Source: Streptomyces liliiviolaceus (GTDB taxonomy: Bacteria > Actinomycetota > Actinomycetes > Streptomycetales > Streptomycetaceae). From it: 64,000 nt of DNA. Below the pieces are notes generated by a model. The model was given only the letters and a program-made list of their open reading frames with translations. It was not told where the DNA came from and did no database searches. Below, in pieces: positions 37,072 through 46,477 of this stretch. How positions within the stretch are numbered: position 1 is the first letter of the stretch; each line of letters starts with the position of its first letter. The translations under genes were made by a program, and so were the position numbers. Location: NCBI RefSeq assembly GCF_018070025.1, contig NZ_JAGPYQ010000001.1, positions 620,001 through 684,000 of the forward strand. The letters run 5' to 3'.

Positions 37072-40000
37072 TCAGGACCCGGTAGCCCCCCAGTCGGCGA
37101 ACAGCCGCCGCAGCTCAACAGCCTCGGCCACCGCTCCGAGTCTTCCGTAGATCGTCAGCGCGCGCTCGGCATGAGCGCGCGCCGACTCGATGTCTCCCAC
37201 ACGGAGACAGGTACGACACATTCCCGCGAGGGCCTGCGCCGAGCACAGGGAATAGCTGTATTTATCAGCAATCTCCTGCGCGAGCAGATAAGTTTCCAGG
37301 GCGGTGTTCAATCGCCCCATCGCGTACTGCGTATCCGCAATCCCGATGAGACTCCGCTGCCTCTCATAAGAATTGCCAATTCGTCGCGCGGCCTCCTCCG
37401 CCGCACCGAAGTGGGACAGCGCGTCCTCCGTCCGTCCCGACCCCGCGCAGGTCTCGCCGAGCCGGATCAGAGTCGTGATCTCCCCGATCGCGTCACCACT
37501 GGCCCGATGGCTGGCGAGGGCCCGATGAAAACAACCGAGAGCCCGGCCCGATTGACCCGTCGCGTGATATACCGCGCCGAGGTTGGTGTCGATGATGGCG
37601 AGATCCTTCTTCCCGCCGACCCGGCGCATGAGCACCAGGGCCTGCTCGTAGTAACCCCGGGCCTCCTCGTGCCGCCCCACGGCAAACCGGATGTCGCCCA
37701 GGTTGTTCCAGGCGATCGCCTCCCCGTGGAGATCGCCCAGTTCGCGGTGGATCGCGAGCATTGTCTCGAACCGGTCGCCCGCCTCCGCGTACTCCGCCCG
37801 GTGCACCAACGCCGTGCCCTGCACATTGAGGGTCTCGGCCACCCCGTGCCGGTCGCCGACCAGCAGATAGAGCTCCAGGGCCCGTTCGAGTTGCCCCAGA
37901 CACGCCTCGCCGTGGCCCGCCCCGAGATGGGCGCGGCCTATCTCGAAGTGGGCGTCGGCAAGGCCGTGGGTGTCCCGCAGCTCCCCGAAGACCCCGAGCG
38001 CCTCGGTGGCGGCGGCCAGCGCGGCACTGTGGTTCTCGCGGGCCAGCACGCTCGCCCGCTCCACCAGCATCTGCGCGAGAGCGGCCCGGTCACCGCCGGA
38101 GCGCAGCGCGGCGAGCGCCGCCTCGTGCAGCTCGGCGGTGATGTCGTGCGTGCCCCAGAGCTTGAGGGAGTGCGCGAGCACGTGCGGGAACTGGGCGGCG
38201 AAGTCCGGGAACTCGGCGGCGGCCGTACGGGCCACGGCCAGCAGGTTGCCCCGCTCCACGGTGAGCCACACCGTGGCCCCGTCGGCGTCGGACGCCGGGC
38301 CCTGCTCAGGAACGTCCGGCGACACGAGCCCGGCCCCGAGGGCCCTTCGGTGCCGACGCGGATACGCGGCCCTGTCCGCCCGGTCGGCGGCCGTGAGGTA
38401 GTACGCCATCAGCCGCCGCAGAGCCTCCCGCCTGGCCGGTTCCGGATCCTCCCGGCGCCCGAGCCGGCTGCCGAACGCCCGCGTCAGATCATGGAGTCGG
38501 CAACGGTCGCGGACCGGCTCGTCGAGCAGGTGACGGTCCAGCAGGGCGTCCACCGCGCGACGGATCACGTCCGGGTCGTCCCCGGACAGCGCGATCGCCG
38601 CCTCCAGGGTGATGTCCGGACCCGGGTGCAACGCCAGCCGCCGGAAGAGCCGTTGCGTCGGAGCGTCCAGATCGGTGTACGACAGTCTCAGGGCGGCGGC
38701 CACCCGTTCGTCGAACTCGTCCAGCCGGTCACCCGCGCGCGCCAGCCGGTCGGCCACGTACTCCAGATCCCAGGTGTCCCGGTGCCGGAACCGGCTCGCG
38801 AGGAGCTGGAGAGTCAGCGGATGGCTGCCGCACAGCTCCACGACGCGGCGCAGCGCGGAGGTGTCGGAGACCCTCGCCGCACCCGCGATCCGGGCGAAGA
38901 GCGAGGACGCCTCGGACACGGACAGCACGTCCAGCGGGAGGGAGGTGGCGCCGTCGAGGCCGGCGAGCCGGTTGCGGCTGGCCACGATCGCGTGGCATTC
39001 CGGCGCACCGGGGAGCAGCGGCCGTACCTGCTCGGCACTGCGCGCGTTGTCGAGGACGACGAGCACCCGGTGGTGGGCGGTCCACTCCCGCCAGCGCGCG
39101 ATCCGCTCGTCGAGCGTGGCCGGCAGCGGATCGGCCACACCGACGGTGTGCAGCAGGAACGCCAGGGCGTCGGCGGGTTCGTACGGCGGCTGGTCGCTGT
39201 AGCCGCGCAGGTCCACGTAGAACTGGCCCGCGGGGTAGCGCGACCGCATGCGGTGGGCGGCATGGATGATCAGCGCGGACTTACCCACACCGGGCATACC
39301 GTGCACGACGGTGAGGGGCAGCGCCGTGCCGTTCTCCTCGGAGGCGGGTTCGGCGAGCAGGATGTCCAGCTCGCTCCTGCGGCCGGTGAAGTCCCTCGTG
39401 TCACGGGGGAGACTGCTGCCGACGTGTCCGGCGGAATCGTCCGCGGTCGCGGGGCCGGCGGTGGGCCATGGTGCACGTCCCTCACCGGCCACCTCCCTGG
39501 CGCGTGAGGAGTCGTTGCGCGCCATTCGGGACGAGCCGGTTTCCGGCCCGTGCTCCCGCAGGGCCGGGTCCTGGCGGAGGATGCGTTGCTGCAGATCCCT
39601 CAGGTTCGCACCGGGGTCCATGCCCAGCTCGTCACCGAGGCGGTCGCGGGTGTCCCGGTACAGGGTCAGCGCCTCGCCATCGCGGCCCGAGCGGTAGAGG
39701 GCCAGCATCAGGGAGGCGACGGCCTGTTGGGCGAGCGGGTTGAGAGAGACGAGTTCGTGGAGTTCGCCGACGAGGTCCGCATGACGGCCCAACTGCATTT
39801 CCAGGCGGATGCGTTCCTCGTGCACCCGCCGGTGGTCCTCGGTCAGCCGGGCCCGCGCGGAGGCAGCCCAGGCGCCGGTGAACTCCGCGAACGGCTCCCC
39901 GCGCCAGAGCGCCTGAGCGGCGTGCAGCAGACCGACGGCGTACTCCGTGTCGCCCCGCCCCGCCGCCACCCGGGCCTGCGCGCGCAGCCGTTCGAGACGA

Positions 40001-40317
40001 ACGAAGTCCACGTCCTCCTCGCGCCCGAGCCGCAGCCGGTAGCGGCGCGGCGACGCCCGCTCGACCAGCGCGTCGTCGCCGACGGCACGGTGGAGCCTGG
40101 TGCGCAGCCGCGAAAGGTAGGTGTGCAGCACTTCCACCGGAGCCGCGGGCAGTTCGTCGTCGTCCCAGACCCGCTCGACGAGCGTGTCCACGGAGACCGG
40201 ATCTCCCCTGGCATAGAGCAAAATCCCGAAGACGCATCGCGCCTTCAGCGAGCCGAGCGCGTACTGACGTCCCTGGTGCCACAGTTCGAGCGGCCCCAGC
40301 GCAAGAAGGTCCACCAT
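37072..40317 (-). CDS. AfsR/SARP-family regulator with BTAD, NB-ARC and TPR domains
   Basis: A 1081-residue regulator. In order: an OmpR-like winged helix (1-95, LLALGPLELWHQGRQYALGSLKARCVFGILLYARGDPVSVDTLVERVW); a BTAD helical domain (about 100-245, with LYRSGRDGEALTLYRDTRDRLGDELGMDPG); an NB-ARC ATPase from about 310 with P-loop GMPGVGKS (Lys346) and LVVLDNARS; then TPR repeats to the end (about 740-1081). SARPs bind 7-bp direct repeats spaced 11 bp and activate antibiotic or development genes. The start is ATG 40317 or the next codon GTG 40314, which is better spaced from GGGGG. It is divergent from a TagF-like gene whose upstream region has such repeats. Confidence 0.92.
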   Translation of the reverse strand: MVDLLALGPLELWHQGRQYALGSLKARCVFGILLYARGDPVSVDTLVERVWDDDELPAAPVEVLHTYLSRLRTRLHRAVGDDALVERASPRRYRLRLGREEDVDFVRLERLRAQARVAAGRGDTEYAVGLLHAAQALWRGEPFAEFTGAWAASARARLTEDHRRVHEERIRLEMQLGRHADLVGELHELVSLNPLAQQAVASLMLALYRSGRDGEALTLYRDTRDRLGDELGMDPGANLRDLQQRILRQDPALREHGPETGSSRMARNDSSRAREVAGEGRAPWPTAGPATADDSAGHVGSSLPRDTRDFTGRRSELDILLAEPASEENGTALPLTVVHGMPGVGKSALIIHAAHRMRSRYPAGQFYVDLRGYSDQPPYEPADALAFLLHTVGVADPLPATLDERIARWREWTAHHRVLVVLDNARSAEQVRPLLPGAPECHAIVASRNRLAGLDGATSLPLDVLSVSEASSLFARIAGAARVSDTSALRRVVELCGSHPLTLQLLASRFRHRDTWDLEYVADRLARAGDRLDEFDERVAAALRLSYTDLDAPTQRLFRRLALHPGPDITLEAAIALSGDDPDVIRRAVDALLDRHLLDEPVRDRCRLHDLTRAFGSRLGRREDPEPARREALRRLMAYYLTAADRADRAAYPRRHRRALGAGLVSPDVPEQGPASDADGATVWLTVERGNLLAVARTAAAEFPDFAAQFPHVLAHSLKLWGTHDITAELHEAALAALRSGGDRAALAQMLVERASVLARENHSAALAAATEALGVFGELRDTHGLADAHFEIGRAHLGAGHGEACLGQLERALELYLLVGDRHGVAETLNVQGTALVHRAEYAEAGDRFETMLAIHRELGDLHGEAIAWNNLGDIRFAVGRHEEARGYYEQALVLMRRVGGKKDLAIIDTNLGAVYHATGQSGRALGCFHRALASHRASGDAIGEITTLIRLGETCAGSGRTEDALSHFGAAEEAARRIGNSYERQRSLIGIADTQYAMGRLNTALETYLLAQEIADKYSYSLCSAQALAGMCRTCLRVGDIESARAHAERALTIYGRLGAVAEAVELRRLFADWGATGS

Positions 40318-40470
40318 CTCCCCCAGATGGTTCAGCCGCTTCCTGCACTCACTGTCAGGGCGCTGCCGGAACGAACGGAGGGAGCGGAGCGGGGCGCACG
40401 GACGCGTGAGGGGCGCACGCAGACGCCACGCGGTGTCCCGGGGCGATCCACAGGCTCTCCCGCACGGGGA

Positions 40471-40488
40471 CTGCAAGGTTTCTGCAAG
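40471..40488. promoter_or_regulatory. SARP-type direct repeats
   Basis: CTGCAAG-GTTT-CTGCAAG gives two identical heptamers with an 11-bp period, the spacing recognised by AfsR/SARP proteins. They lie 117 nt upstream of the TagF-like gene and about 155 nt upstream of the SARP gene. Confidence 0.6.
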
Positions 40489-40604
40489 CCCGATGTCCAC
40501 CCTCCCGGGCAGACAGGGAAAGCGGGGCCCGGACTGCCGCAAGCGGTCGGCCCCGCCTCAACTTATGTCGCCGACAACGGTGTTGGCATAACGGGGGAGT
40601 TCTC

Positions 40605-41870
40605 ATGAGTATGACGATGCCGGATGCCGACCGGCGTCTGGCGGTGCCCTTGCGCCTGGACGTGGAGCGCTGGGCCACCTTCCGGATACGCAGGAGGGTG
40701 CTCGCCGTGGTGCACACGGTCACCTCCGCGCGACGACTGCTGGAAGCGGTCCGGCTGTTGGAGGGCGACCCGCGGGTCCAAGTCGTGTTCACGACGGCCG
40801 CGGACGTCTTCAACCATGGCGTGGACGCGTTTCTGGAGGGCACCAGGGCACTGGTCGTGCCCTGGAACCAGGCGGTGCACACCCGGTTCGACCTCGCGCT
40901 GGCCGCGAGCTACGGCTCGCTGCACGAGCTGCAGGTCCCGGTGATCGTGCTCCCGCACGGTGCCTCGTACAACAAACGGGTCTCCATGCCCGGCGACCAC
41001 CGGCGGCGGGCCATGGCGGAGCGCGAGGTGTACGGACTGGGCCGGCAGTGGCTGGTCAGGGACGGCGTGGTCGTCCCGTCGGCCATCGTGCTGGCACACG
41101 AGGACGACCGGGAACGGCTCGGCCGCCAGTGCCCGGAGGCGCTGCCCGTGGCCGAGGTCATCGGGGACCCGTGCTACGACCGGGTGGTGGCGAGCCTGCC
41201 CTCGCGGGCCCTGTACCGGGAGGCCCTGCGGACCGGGCCTCGTCAGGAACTGGTCCTCGTCTGCTCCACCTGGGGACCCGACTCCCTGCTGGGACAGCAG
41301 TGGGACCTGCTGGAGCGGCTGGCCGCCGAGCTTCCCCGGGAAGAGTTCCGCATCGTGGTCATGCTGCATTCCAACGTCTGGAACGCGCACAGCGAGTGGC
41401 ACATCCGCAGCGCCTTCGCCCGGCTGAACCGGTCCGGCGTCGGGCTGGTCGGCCAGCACGCCGAGTGGTGCGGGGCCGTCGTCGCCGCCGACTACCTCGT
41501 GAGCGACCACGGTTCCGTGTCGCTCTACGGCGCTATGACCGGTGCGCGGATCCTGACGGCCGGCTCCCCGGACACGGAGCTGGACCCCGGCTCGCCGATG
41601 GCCGAACTACGGTCCCTGGCACCTCGGATCCGTACGGACCGTCCGCTGCGCAGGCAACTGCGACAGAGCTCGGCCGCGTACCGCTCGGAGCTGTACACGC
41701 GGATCGCGACCCGACTCAGCTCGGAGCCCGGCCGGTTCGCCCCCCGGATGCGCGCGCTGTTGTACCGCCGGCTCCGCCTGCGGCCACCGGTCGCGGCGCC
41801 CACCACGGAACGGGCACGGCTGCCGGTCGTCGTGCGCTGTGACGAACCGGGGGCACAGGCTCATGAATGA
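40605..41870 (+). CDS. TagF-like (CDP-glycerol glycerophosphotransferase superfamily) GT-B protein
   Basis: A 421-residue soluble protein. Four spaced motifs follow the order seen in TagF-type transferases: [24 protein letters not shown], and [18 protein letters not shown]. The last resembles the 'TDYSS..FDF' donor-site motif. This suggests a GT-B fold with a nucleotide-activated donor, but key catalytic residues differ (SDHGS in place of TDYSS), so activity is uncertain. ATG 40605 has GGGGGAG at 5 nt. It is divergent from the SARP gene and overlaps the next gene by 8 bp. Confidence 0.6.
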
Positions 41871-42486
41871 CTTCGGCGCTTTCTCCGCCTCGTCCTTCGT
41901 CGCTTCCTGTGCGGCCTCCCACGTCGAACAACGTGTCGCGTCCTTCCATGAGCGGCTGCGGGCGTCCTCGGTCCACGACGTGGAAGTCACCTTGGCACTG
42001 CCCGGTCGCGACCGGCCGTTCGTGGACCGGCATCTGCGGGTCGCCCTGCCCGCTCCGTACCCCTGGCCGCCTCTGGCGGACGTCCTGCTCGCACAGGGCG
42101 CACCGGACACGACAGCCGACACGTCGGCCTACGGCCATCCGGGCGCCGCGGTGGTCGCGGTGCACCACGGGACCCGCGTGTGCCGACTGCGGCTGGGACC
42201 GTGCGGCTCCGGCGCCACCCGCACGCCGCTCACCGTGACGCTCACCGCACGCCATGCGGCCCTGCACTCCTGGCCCGTCTGGGCCTCGCTCGCGCACGCC
42301 TGGCTGGTCGCCCACGCGGAACCGCCTTGGCCGGGCGCTTCCCGAGCCCGCGCTCGCCCACAACGGGATCCTTTCGCGGAAGTTGCTCAGCCACCGGCTC
42401 CTGAACCGGAGGTCCCGGCCTCGTCGAGCCTCCGTAACCGCTCCCGTACGCCGTCAGCCGGTCCCGGCCGGTTCACGCCGACGTAG
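41863..42486 (+). CDS. Hypothetical protein coupled to the TagF-like gene
   Basis: A 207-residue protein that I do not recognise. The first half has a helix with [21 protein letters not shown] and beta-strand-like stretches ([25 protein letters not shown]); the C-terminal 45 residues are Pro/Arg/Ala-rich. The ATG lies inside the last codons of the TagF-like gene, so translation is coupled. The last 100 bp overlap the convergent NB-ARC gene on the other strand, which is unusual; the true 3' end may have been extended by loss of an earlier stop. Confidence 0.55.
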
Positions 42487-44597
42487 AGATCGAGCGCTTC
42501 CCGGTAGTGCCCCTGGGCGAGTTCGCGCTGTCCGCGCAGTTCGGCGACCTCGCCCAGGACATCCAGCGCACGGGCCGTCTCGTAGTGGGCCGCGGCCTCA
42601 CGCAGCACGGACAACGCACCGGCGAGCCAGCGCTCCGCCTCGTCGGGCCGGCCGTCGCCGAGACAGATCCTGCCCAGCAGGGTGGTCGCACGCGCGGCGT
42701 TGTAGGAGTCGTCAGCCGTCAGCAATGCCGTACGTGCCTCGGCGGCGTCCTCGGCTGCCCGGGCGAGCCGGCCCCGGCCGAACTCGACGTCGGCCGCGTT
42801 GAGCCGGGCGAGCCCGCAGGCCCGTGGGTCCCCGCACCGGCGGAGTTCTGCGGCGGCCCACGCGAACAGCTCGGCCGCCTCGTCCGGTCGGCCCGCCCGC
42901 TGATGGGCCAGCCCACGGTAGTTCGACGTTCGCGCGTATCCCAGCTCGTCCCCGGCGGCCGCGAAGAGCCGCGCCGCCTCCTCGAACATCTCAAGGGCGT
43001 TGGCGGTGTCTCCCCTGCCCAGCGCGCACTGTCCGCCGGAGGTGAGCATCCGGCACTCGGCCGGCCCGTCCCTCAACTCCCTTGCCGCCGCGAGCCCTTC
43101 GGCGTGCGAGGTATGCCATATGTCATAGTGCTTGCGCCGCAGGAAGAAGGGGCCAAGGGCATCGGCGAGCTGCCAGCTGATGTCCTGCTCCCCCGTCGTC
43201 CTGGCCCGCCGTATCACCGCCAGCAGGTTGGGCAGCTCCCGCTCCAGCCAGTCCAGCGCCGCCCTGACACCGTCGCCGAAGTCCTCGGTGATCACCGGGC
43301 CGGGCCCGTAGGAACGTTCCCGTAAGGGATGTCGAGGATCGATGGCCCGCTCGGCCCGCGTCGCGGTGGCCAGATAGTGGTCGGCGATACGGCGGAACAC
43401 CGCCACCCGCTCCGCAGCCGTCTCCTCCTCCGCGGCCTTCCCCACGGCGTGCAGCCGTACGAGGTCGTGGAAGCGGTAGCGGTCCTCGCCGATGTCGATG
43501 AGCAGGTTGGCGTCGTGGAGGACGTCGAGCAGCTCGCCGGGGTCGGGCCACTCACCGGTTCCAGGACCCGTACCGGCGCCGGAGACGCCCTCGGCGGACC
43601 CTCCGCGGGCCGACCCCAGTACCGCTGCCGCGACCCCGCCCCCGAACTCCGTTCCCGGATGCACACCGAGCAGCCGGTAGAGCCGGGCGGCTTCCCGGGG
43701 CAACCCCTGATAGGAGAGGTCGAGAGCGGCGCGCACACCGTGGTCACCGTCGATCGCCAACTCGTCCAGCCTTCCTCGTTCCGCGGTCAGGGCCCGGACC
43801 ATCGTGGTGATCGGGCGCCGCGGCCGCGCGGCCAGCCGCGCCCCGGCGACCCGGACCGCGAGCGGCAGCCCGGCGCAGAGCCCGACGAGGGCGCGGGCGT
43901 CGTCCGGCTGGGTGGCCACGCGGTCGTCGGCCAGGGTGACCGCGAGCAGTTCGACCGCCGCTTCGGGGGAGAGAGGTTCCAGGTGCACCTGGTAGCCGCC
44001 TTCCAGGGCCAGCCCCGACATCCGCCGACGGCTGGTGACCAGCGTGACGTTGGACCTGCCCGGCAGCAGCGGCCGTACCTGCGCGGCTGTCGCCGCGTCA
44101 TCGAGCAGCACGACGATCCGACGGTCCGCTGTGTGCGTGCGGTACATCGCGGCCCGCTCGGCGACGCCGTCCGGCACCTGCTGCGGCGGCACACCGAGCC
44201 CCCGCAGGAAGCTGCCCAGCACCTGGGCCGGGTCGACAGGGCCGGCCGGCGCCTGCGCGCAGAGGTCCGCGTACAACTGGCCTCCCGGGAAGTCCGGGCG
44301 CAACCGGTGCAGCCAGGCCAGGGCGAGCGCCGTTTTGCCGACTCCCCCGAGACCGCTCACGGCGGCGAGGGCGGGGTGGTCCCGTTGCGCGGCGAGAGCC
44401 CGGTGGCGGTCCAGCCGCTCTACCTCCACGGTGCGGTCGGTGAGGCGGACGGCCGGTGGAAGTTGCCACGGCGGCTGTGGTTCTGCCGTCCCACCGGTGC
44501 GGATGTGCAGCCCACCGTGCACGACGGCTGCCTGCACGCTGGCGCCCTGGACGACACCGCTCAGTTCGTTGTGGACACTCCGCTCCTGCCCCCGCAC
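42387..44597 (-). CDS. NB-ARC/TPR protein without DNA-binding domain
   Basis: A 736-residue STAND-type protein. A short N-terminal stretch [26 protein letters not shown], common in Streptomyces NB-ARC proteins, is followed by the NB-ARC ATPase with P-loop [12 protein letters not shown] (Lys88), [24 protein letters not shown] and a winged-helix part. TPR repeats run from about 440 to the end. It lacks the SARP DNA-binding half, so it may sense or scaffold and not bind DNA. I chose GTG 44597 because GGGGGGA lies 4 nt upstream; GTG 44609 is possible. It is a second member of the family of the SARP 2.1 kb away. Confidence 0.85.
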
Positions 44598-44696
44598 GCG
44601 TCCCCCCACGACCGACCGGTAAGTACCGTCCTATCGGCAGGAGCCTTTCCGCGCACGCGTGCCCGCACACACGCCCGAGGTCCGGCGGCCCGAGGA

Positions 44697-45521
44697 CTAC
44701 TCGTACGCGACGGTCACCGGCGCGTGGTCCGACCAGCGCTCGCCGTGGGTGGCCGCCCGCTCCACGAAGGCCTTGACGGCCCGGGCCGCGAGTCCGGGCG
44801 TGGCGACCTGGTAGTCGATCCGCCATCCCGAGTCGTTGTCGAAGGCCCGCCCGCGGTAGGACCACCACGAGTACGGCCCGTCCACGTCGGGGTGCAGCGC
44901 GCGTACGACATCCACGTACCCGAGCCCGTCGGCGCTGCCGTCCCCGCCCTCCGCCTCGGCGAAGACCTTCCCCAGCCACTCCCGCTCCTCGGGCAGGAAG
45001 CCGGAGTTCTTCTGGTTGGCCCGCCAGTTCTTGAGGTCGGCCGGCTGGTGGGCGATGTTCCAGTCGCCGCACACGACGACCTCGCGCCCGTCGGCGGCGG
45101 CCCGCACGCGCAGCGCCTTCAGATAGGTGCGGAACTCGTCCATGAAACGGATCTTCTCGTCCTGCCGCTCGGTCCCGACCTCGCCGGAGGGCAGGTACAG
45201 GCTCGCGACGGTGACGCCGGGCAGGTCGGCCTCGACGTAGCGCCCGCTGCCGTCGAACTCGGCCGATCCGAAGCCGACCTGGACGCGGTCGGGCTCGCGG
45301 CGCGTGTAGAGGGAGACACCGGCCCGGCCCTTGGCGGCGGCGGGCGCGTGCACGACATGCCATCCGTCGGGCTGCCGTACGCCCTCCGGGAGCTGCTCGG
45401 GCTCGGCCCGTACCTCCTGGAGGCACAGGACATCGGCTGACGTCTCCGCCAGCCACTCCACGAAGCCCTTCTTGGCGGCGGCCCGGAGCCCGTTTACATT
45501 CACAGAGGTCACAGTGAGCAC
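44697..45521 (-). CDS. xth: Exodeoxyribonuclease III
   Basis: A 274-residue AP endonuclease/3'-5' exonuclease of base-excision repair. Motifs are VTSVNVNGLRAAAKKG, CLQEVRAEPEQ (metal Glu), YLPSGE, VVVCGDWNIAHQPADLKNW (catalytic Asp/Asn), WRIDYQVATP and the terminal SDHAPV with the catalytic His. I chose GTG 45521 (VLTVTSV), which gives the standard N-terminus. Confidence 0.93.
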   Translation of the reverse strand: MLTVTSVNVNGLRAAAKKGFVEWLAETSADVLCLQEVRAEPEQLPEGVRQPDGWHVVHAPAAAKGRAGVSLYTRREPDRVQVGFGSAEFDGSGRYVEADLPGVTVASLYLPSGEVGTERQDEKIRFMDEFRTYLKALRVRAAADGREVVVCGDWNIAHQPADLKNWRANQKNSGFLPEEREWLGKVFAEAEGGDGSADGLGYVDVVRALHPDVDGPYSWWSYRGRAFDNDSGWRIDYQVATPGLAARAVKAFVERAATHGERWSDHAPVTVAYE

Positions 45522-45588
45522 CCGGGCACGATACCGGCACACTGGACGAGCACAGCGCACCGCTCCGCCCTCACCTACTGCATAGAAG

Positions 45589-45594
45589 TACGAT
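45589..45594 (+). promoter_or_regulatory. -10 box of a probable leaderless GNAT mRNA
   Basis: TACGAT fits TANNNT and ends 7 nt before the ATG at 45602. There is no ribosome site before this ATG, so transcription probably starts at or next to the start codon. Confidence 0.45.
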
Positions 45595-45601
45595 ACTCGG
45601 C

Positions 45602-46078
45602 ATGGATATACGCCCGGTCGCCTTCGACCACCCCGACGCCGTCAAGCTCAACGACGAGGTGCAGGCCGAGTACGCCGTGCGCTACGGCGACGAGGGCGAT
45701 GTCACCCCGCTCGACCCGACGATGTTCGAGCCGCCGCTCGGCCTCTACCTGATCGCGTACGACACCGGGGACCGGCCCGTGGCCACCGGCGGCTGGCGCA
45801 CCCAGGACGAGAACGACGAGGGCTACTCGGACGGCGACGCCGAGCTGAAGCGCATGTTCGTGATTGGGGAGGCCCGCGGCAACGGCCTCGCCCGCCGCAT
45901 CCTCGGCGCCCTGGAGGCCGACGCACGGGCCGCGGGCCGCACCCGCATGGTCCTGGAGACCGGCAACAAGCAGCCCGAGGCCATCGCCCTGTACGCGTCC
46001 AGCGGCTACGAGCCCTGCGTCAAGTTCGGCCACTACCGCTTCCACGAGGACAGCCGCTGCTTCGCGAAGCGCCTGTGA
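45602..46078 (+). CDS. GNAT-family N-acetyltransferase
   Basis: A 158-residue acetyltransferase. The acetyl-CoA motif is LKRMFVIGEARGNGLARRILGALEADARAAGRTRMVLETGNKQPEAIALYASSGY (motifs A and B), and the C-terminus is the usual YRFHEDSRCFAKRL strand pair. The substrate is unknown. The gene is divergent from xth and seems to have a leaderless message. Confidence 0.88.
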   Translation: MDIRPVAFDHPDAVKLNDEVQAEYAVRYGDEGDVTPLDPTMFEPPLGLYLIAYDTGDRPVATGGWRTQDENDEGYSDGDAELKRMFVIGEARGNGLARRILGALEADARAAGRTRMVLETGNKQPEAIALYASSGYEPCVKFGHYRFHEDSRCFAKRL

Positions 46079-46092
46079 GGAACCGCACGTCA

Positions 46093-46118
46093 CGGGCCGC
46101 GTCCAGGCACGCGGCCCG
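46093..46118 (+). terminator. Terminator of the GNAT gene
   Basis: Perfect 10-bp arms CGGGCCGCGT / ACGCGGCCCG around a 6-nt loop, 15 nt after the stop codon. Confidence 0.75.
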
Positions 46119-46252
46119 GGCGGCGCGGGCCTGCGCCGGGTGGAACGCTGGATTGTCGTCAACCTTCGACCCCGACCGAATCTGCTGACCCCGACGGACG
46201 CAAGTCCCCCGCCCTGGCCACCGCGCAACCCTGGGGCCGCACGCAACACCAA

Positions 46253-46286
46253 AGAACCCCCGCCGGATCTCCCCGGCGGGGGTTCT
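46253..46286 (-). terminator. Terminator of tRNA-Ala
   Basis: Perfect 14-bp arms (46253-46266, 46273-46286) around a 6-nt loop, with a T-rich tail on the minus strand, 10 nt beyond the tRNA 3' end. Confidence 0.88.
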
Positions 46287-46295
46287 GAGCTGCGG

Positions 46296-46369
46296 TGGAC
46301 CTGTGGGGATTTGAACCCCAGACCCCCTCGATGCGAACGAGGTGCGCTACCAGACTGCGCCACAGGCCC
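46296..46369 (-). tRNA. tRNA-Ala (anticodon CGC)
   Basis: A 74-nt cloverleaf read on the minus strand. The acceptor stem GGGCCTG/CAGGTCC contains the G3:U70 pair that identifies alanine tRNAs. The anticodon stem CCTCG/CGAGG holds the loop TTCGCAT with anticodon CGC, reading GCG. The T-arm is GTTCAAATC-type. The 3' CCA is not encoded in full (ACC then G). Confidence 0.96.
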
Positions 46370-46477
46370 TTGCAACGAGTGAAACTCTAGCATCCCGATC
46401 CGGGTGCTTGGAAATCCGTTCCCGGTGGCTCTCCCGCTGGTCAGGGGCAGGGCCTCCGGTGGGGTTCTGAGGTGCCG

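Noticed and set aside
37072..44597. Antibiotic biosynthetic gene cluster next to the SARP gene
   Set aside because: No PKS, NRPS, terpene cyclase or RiPP-modifying enzyme is present within the window.
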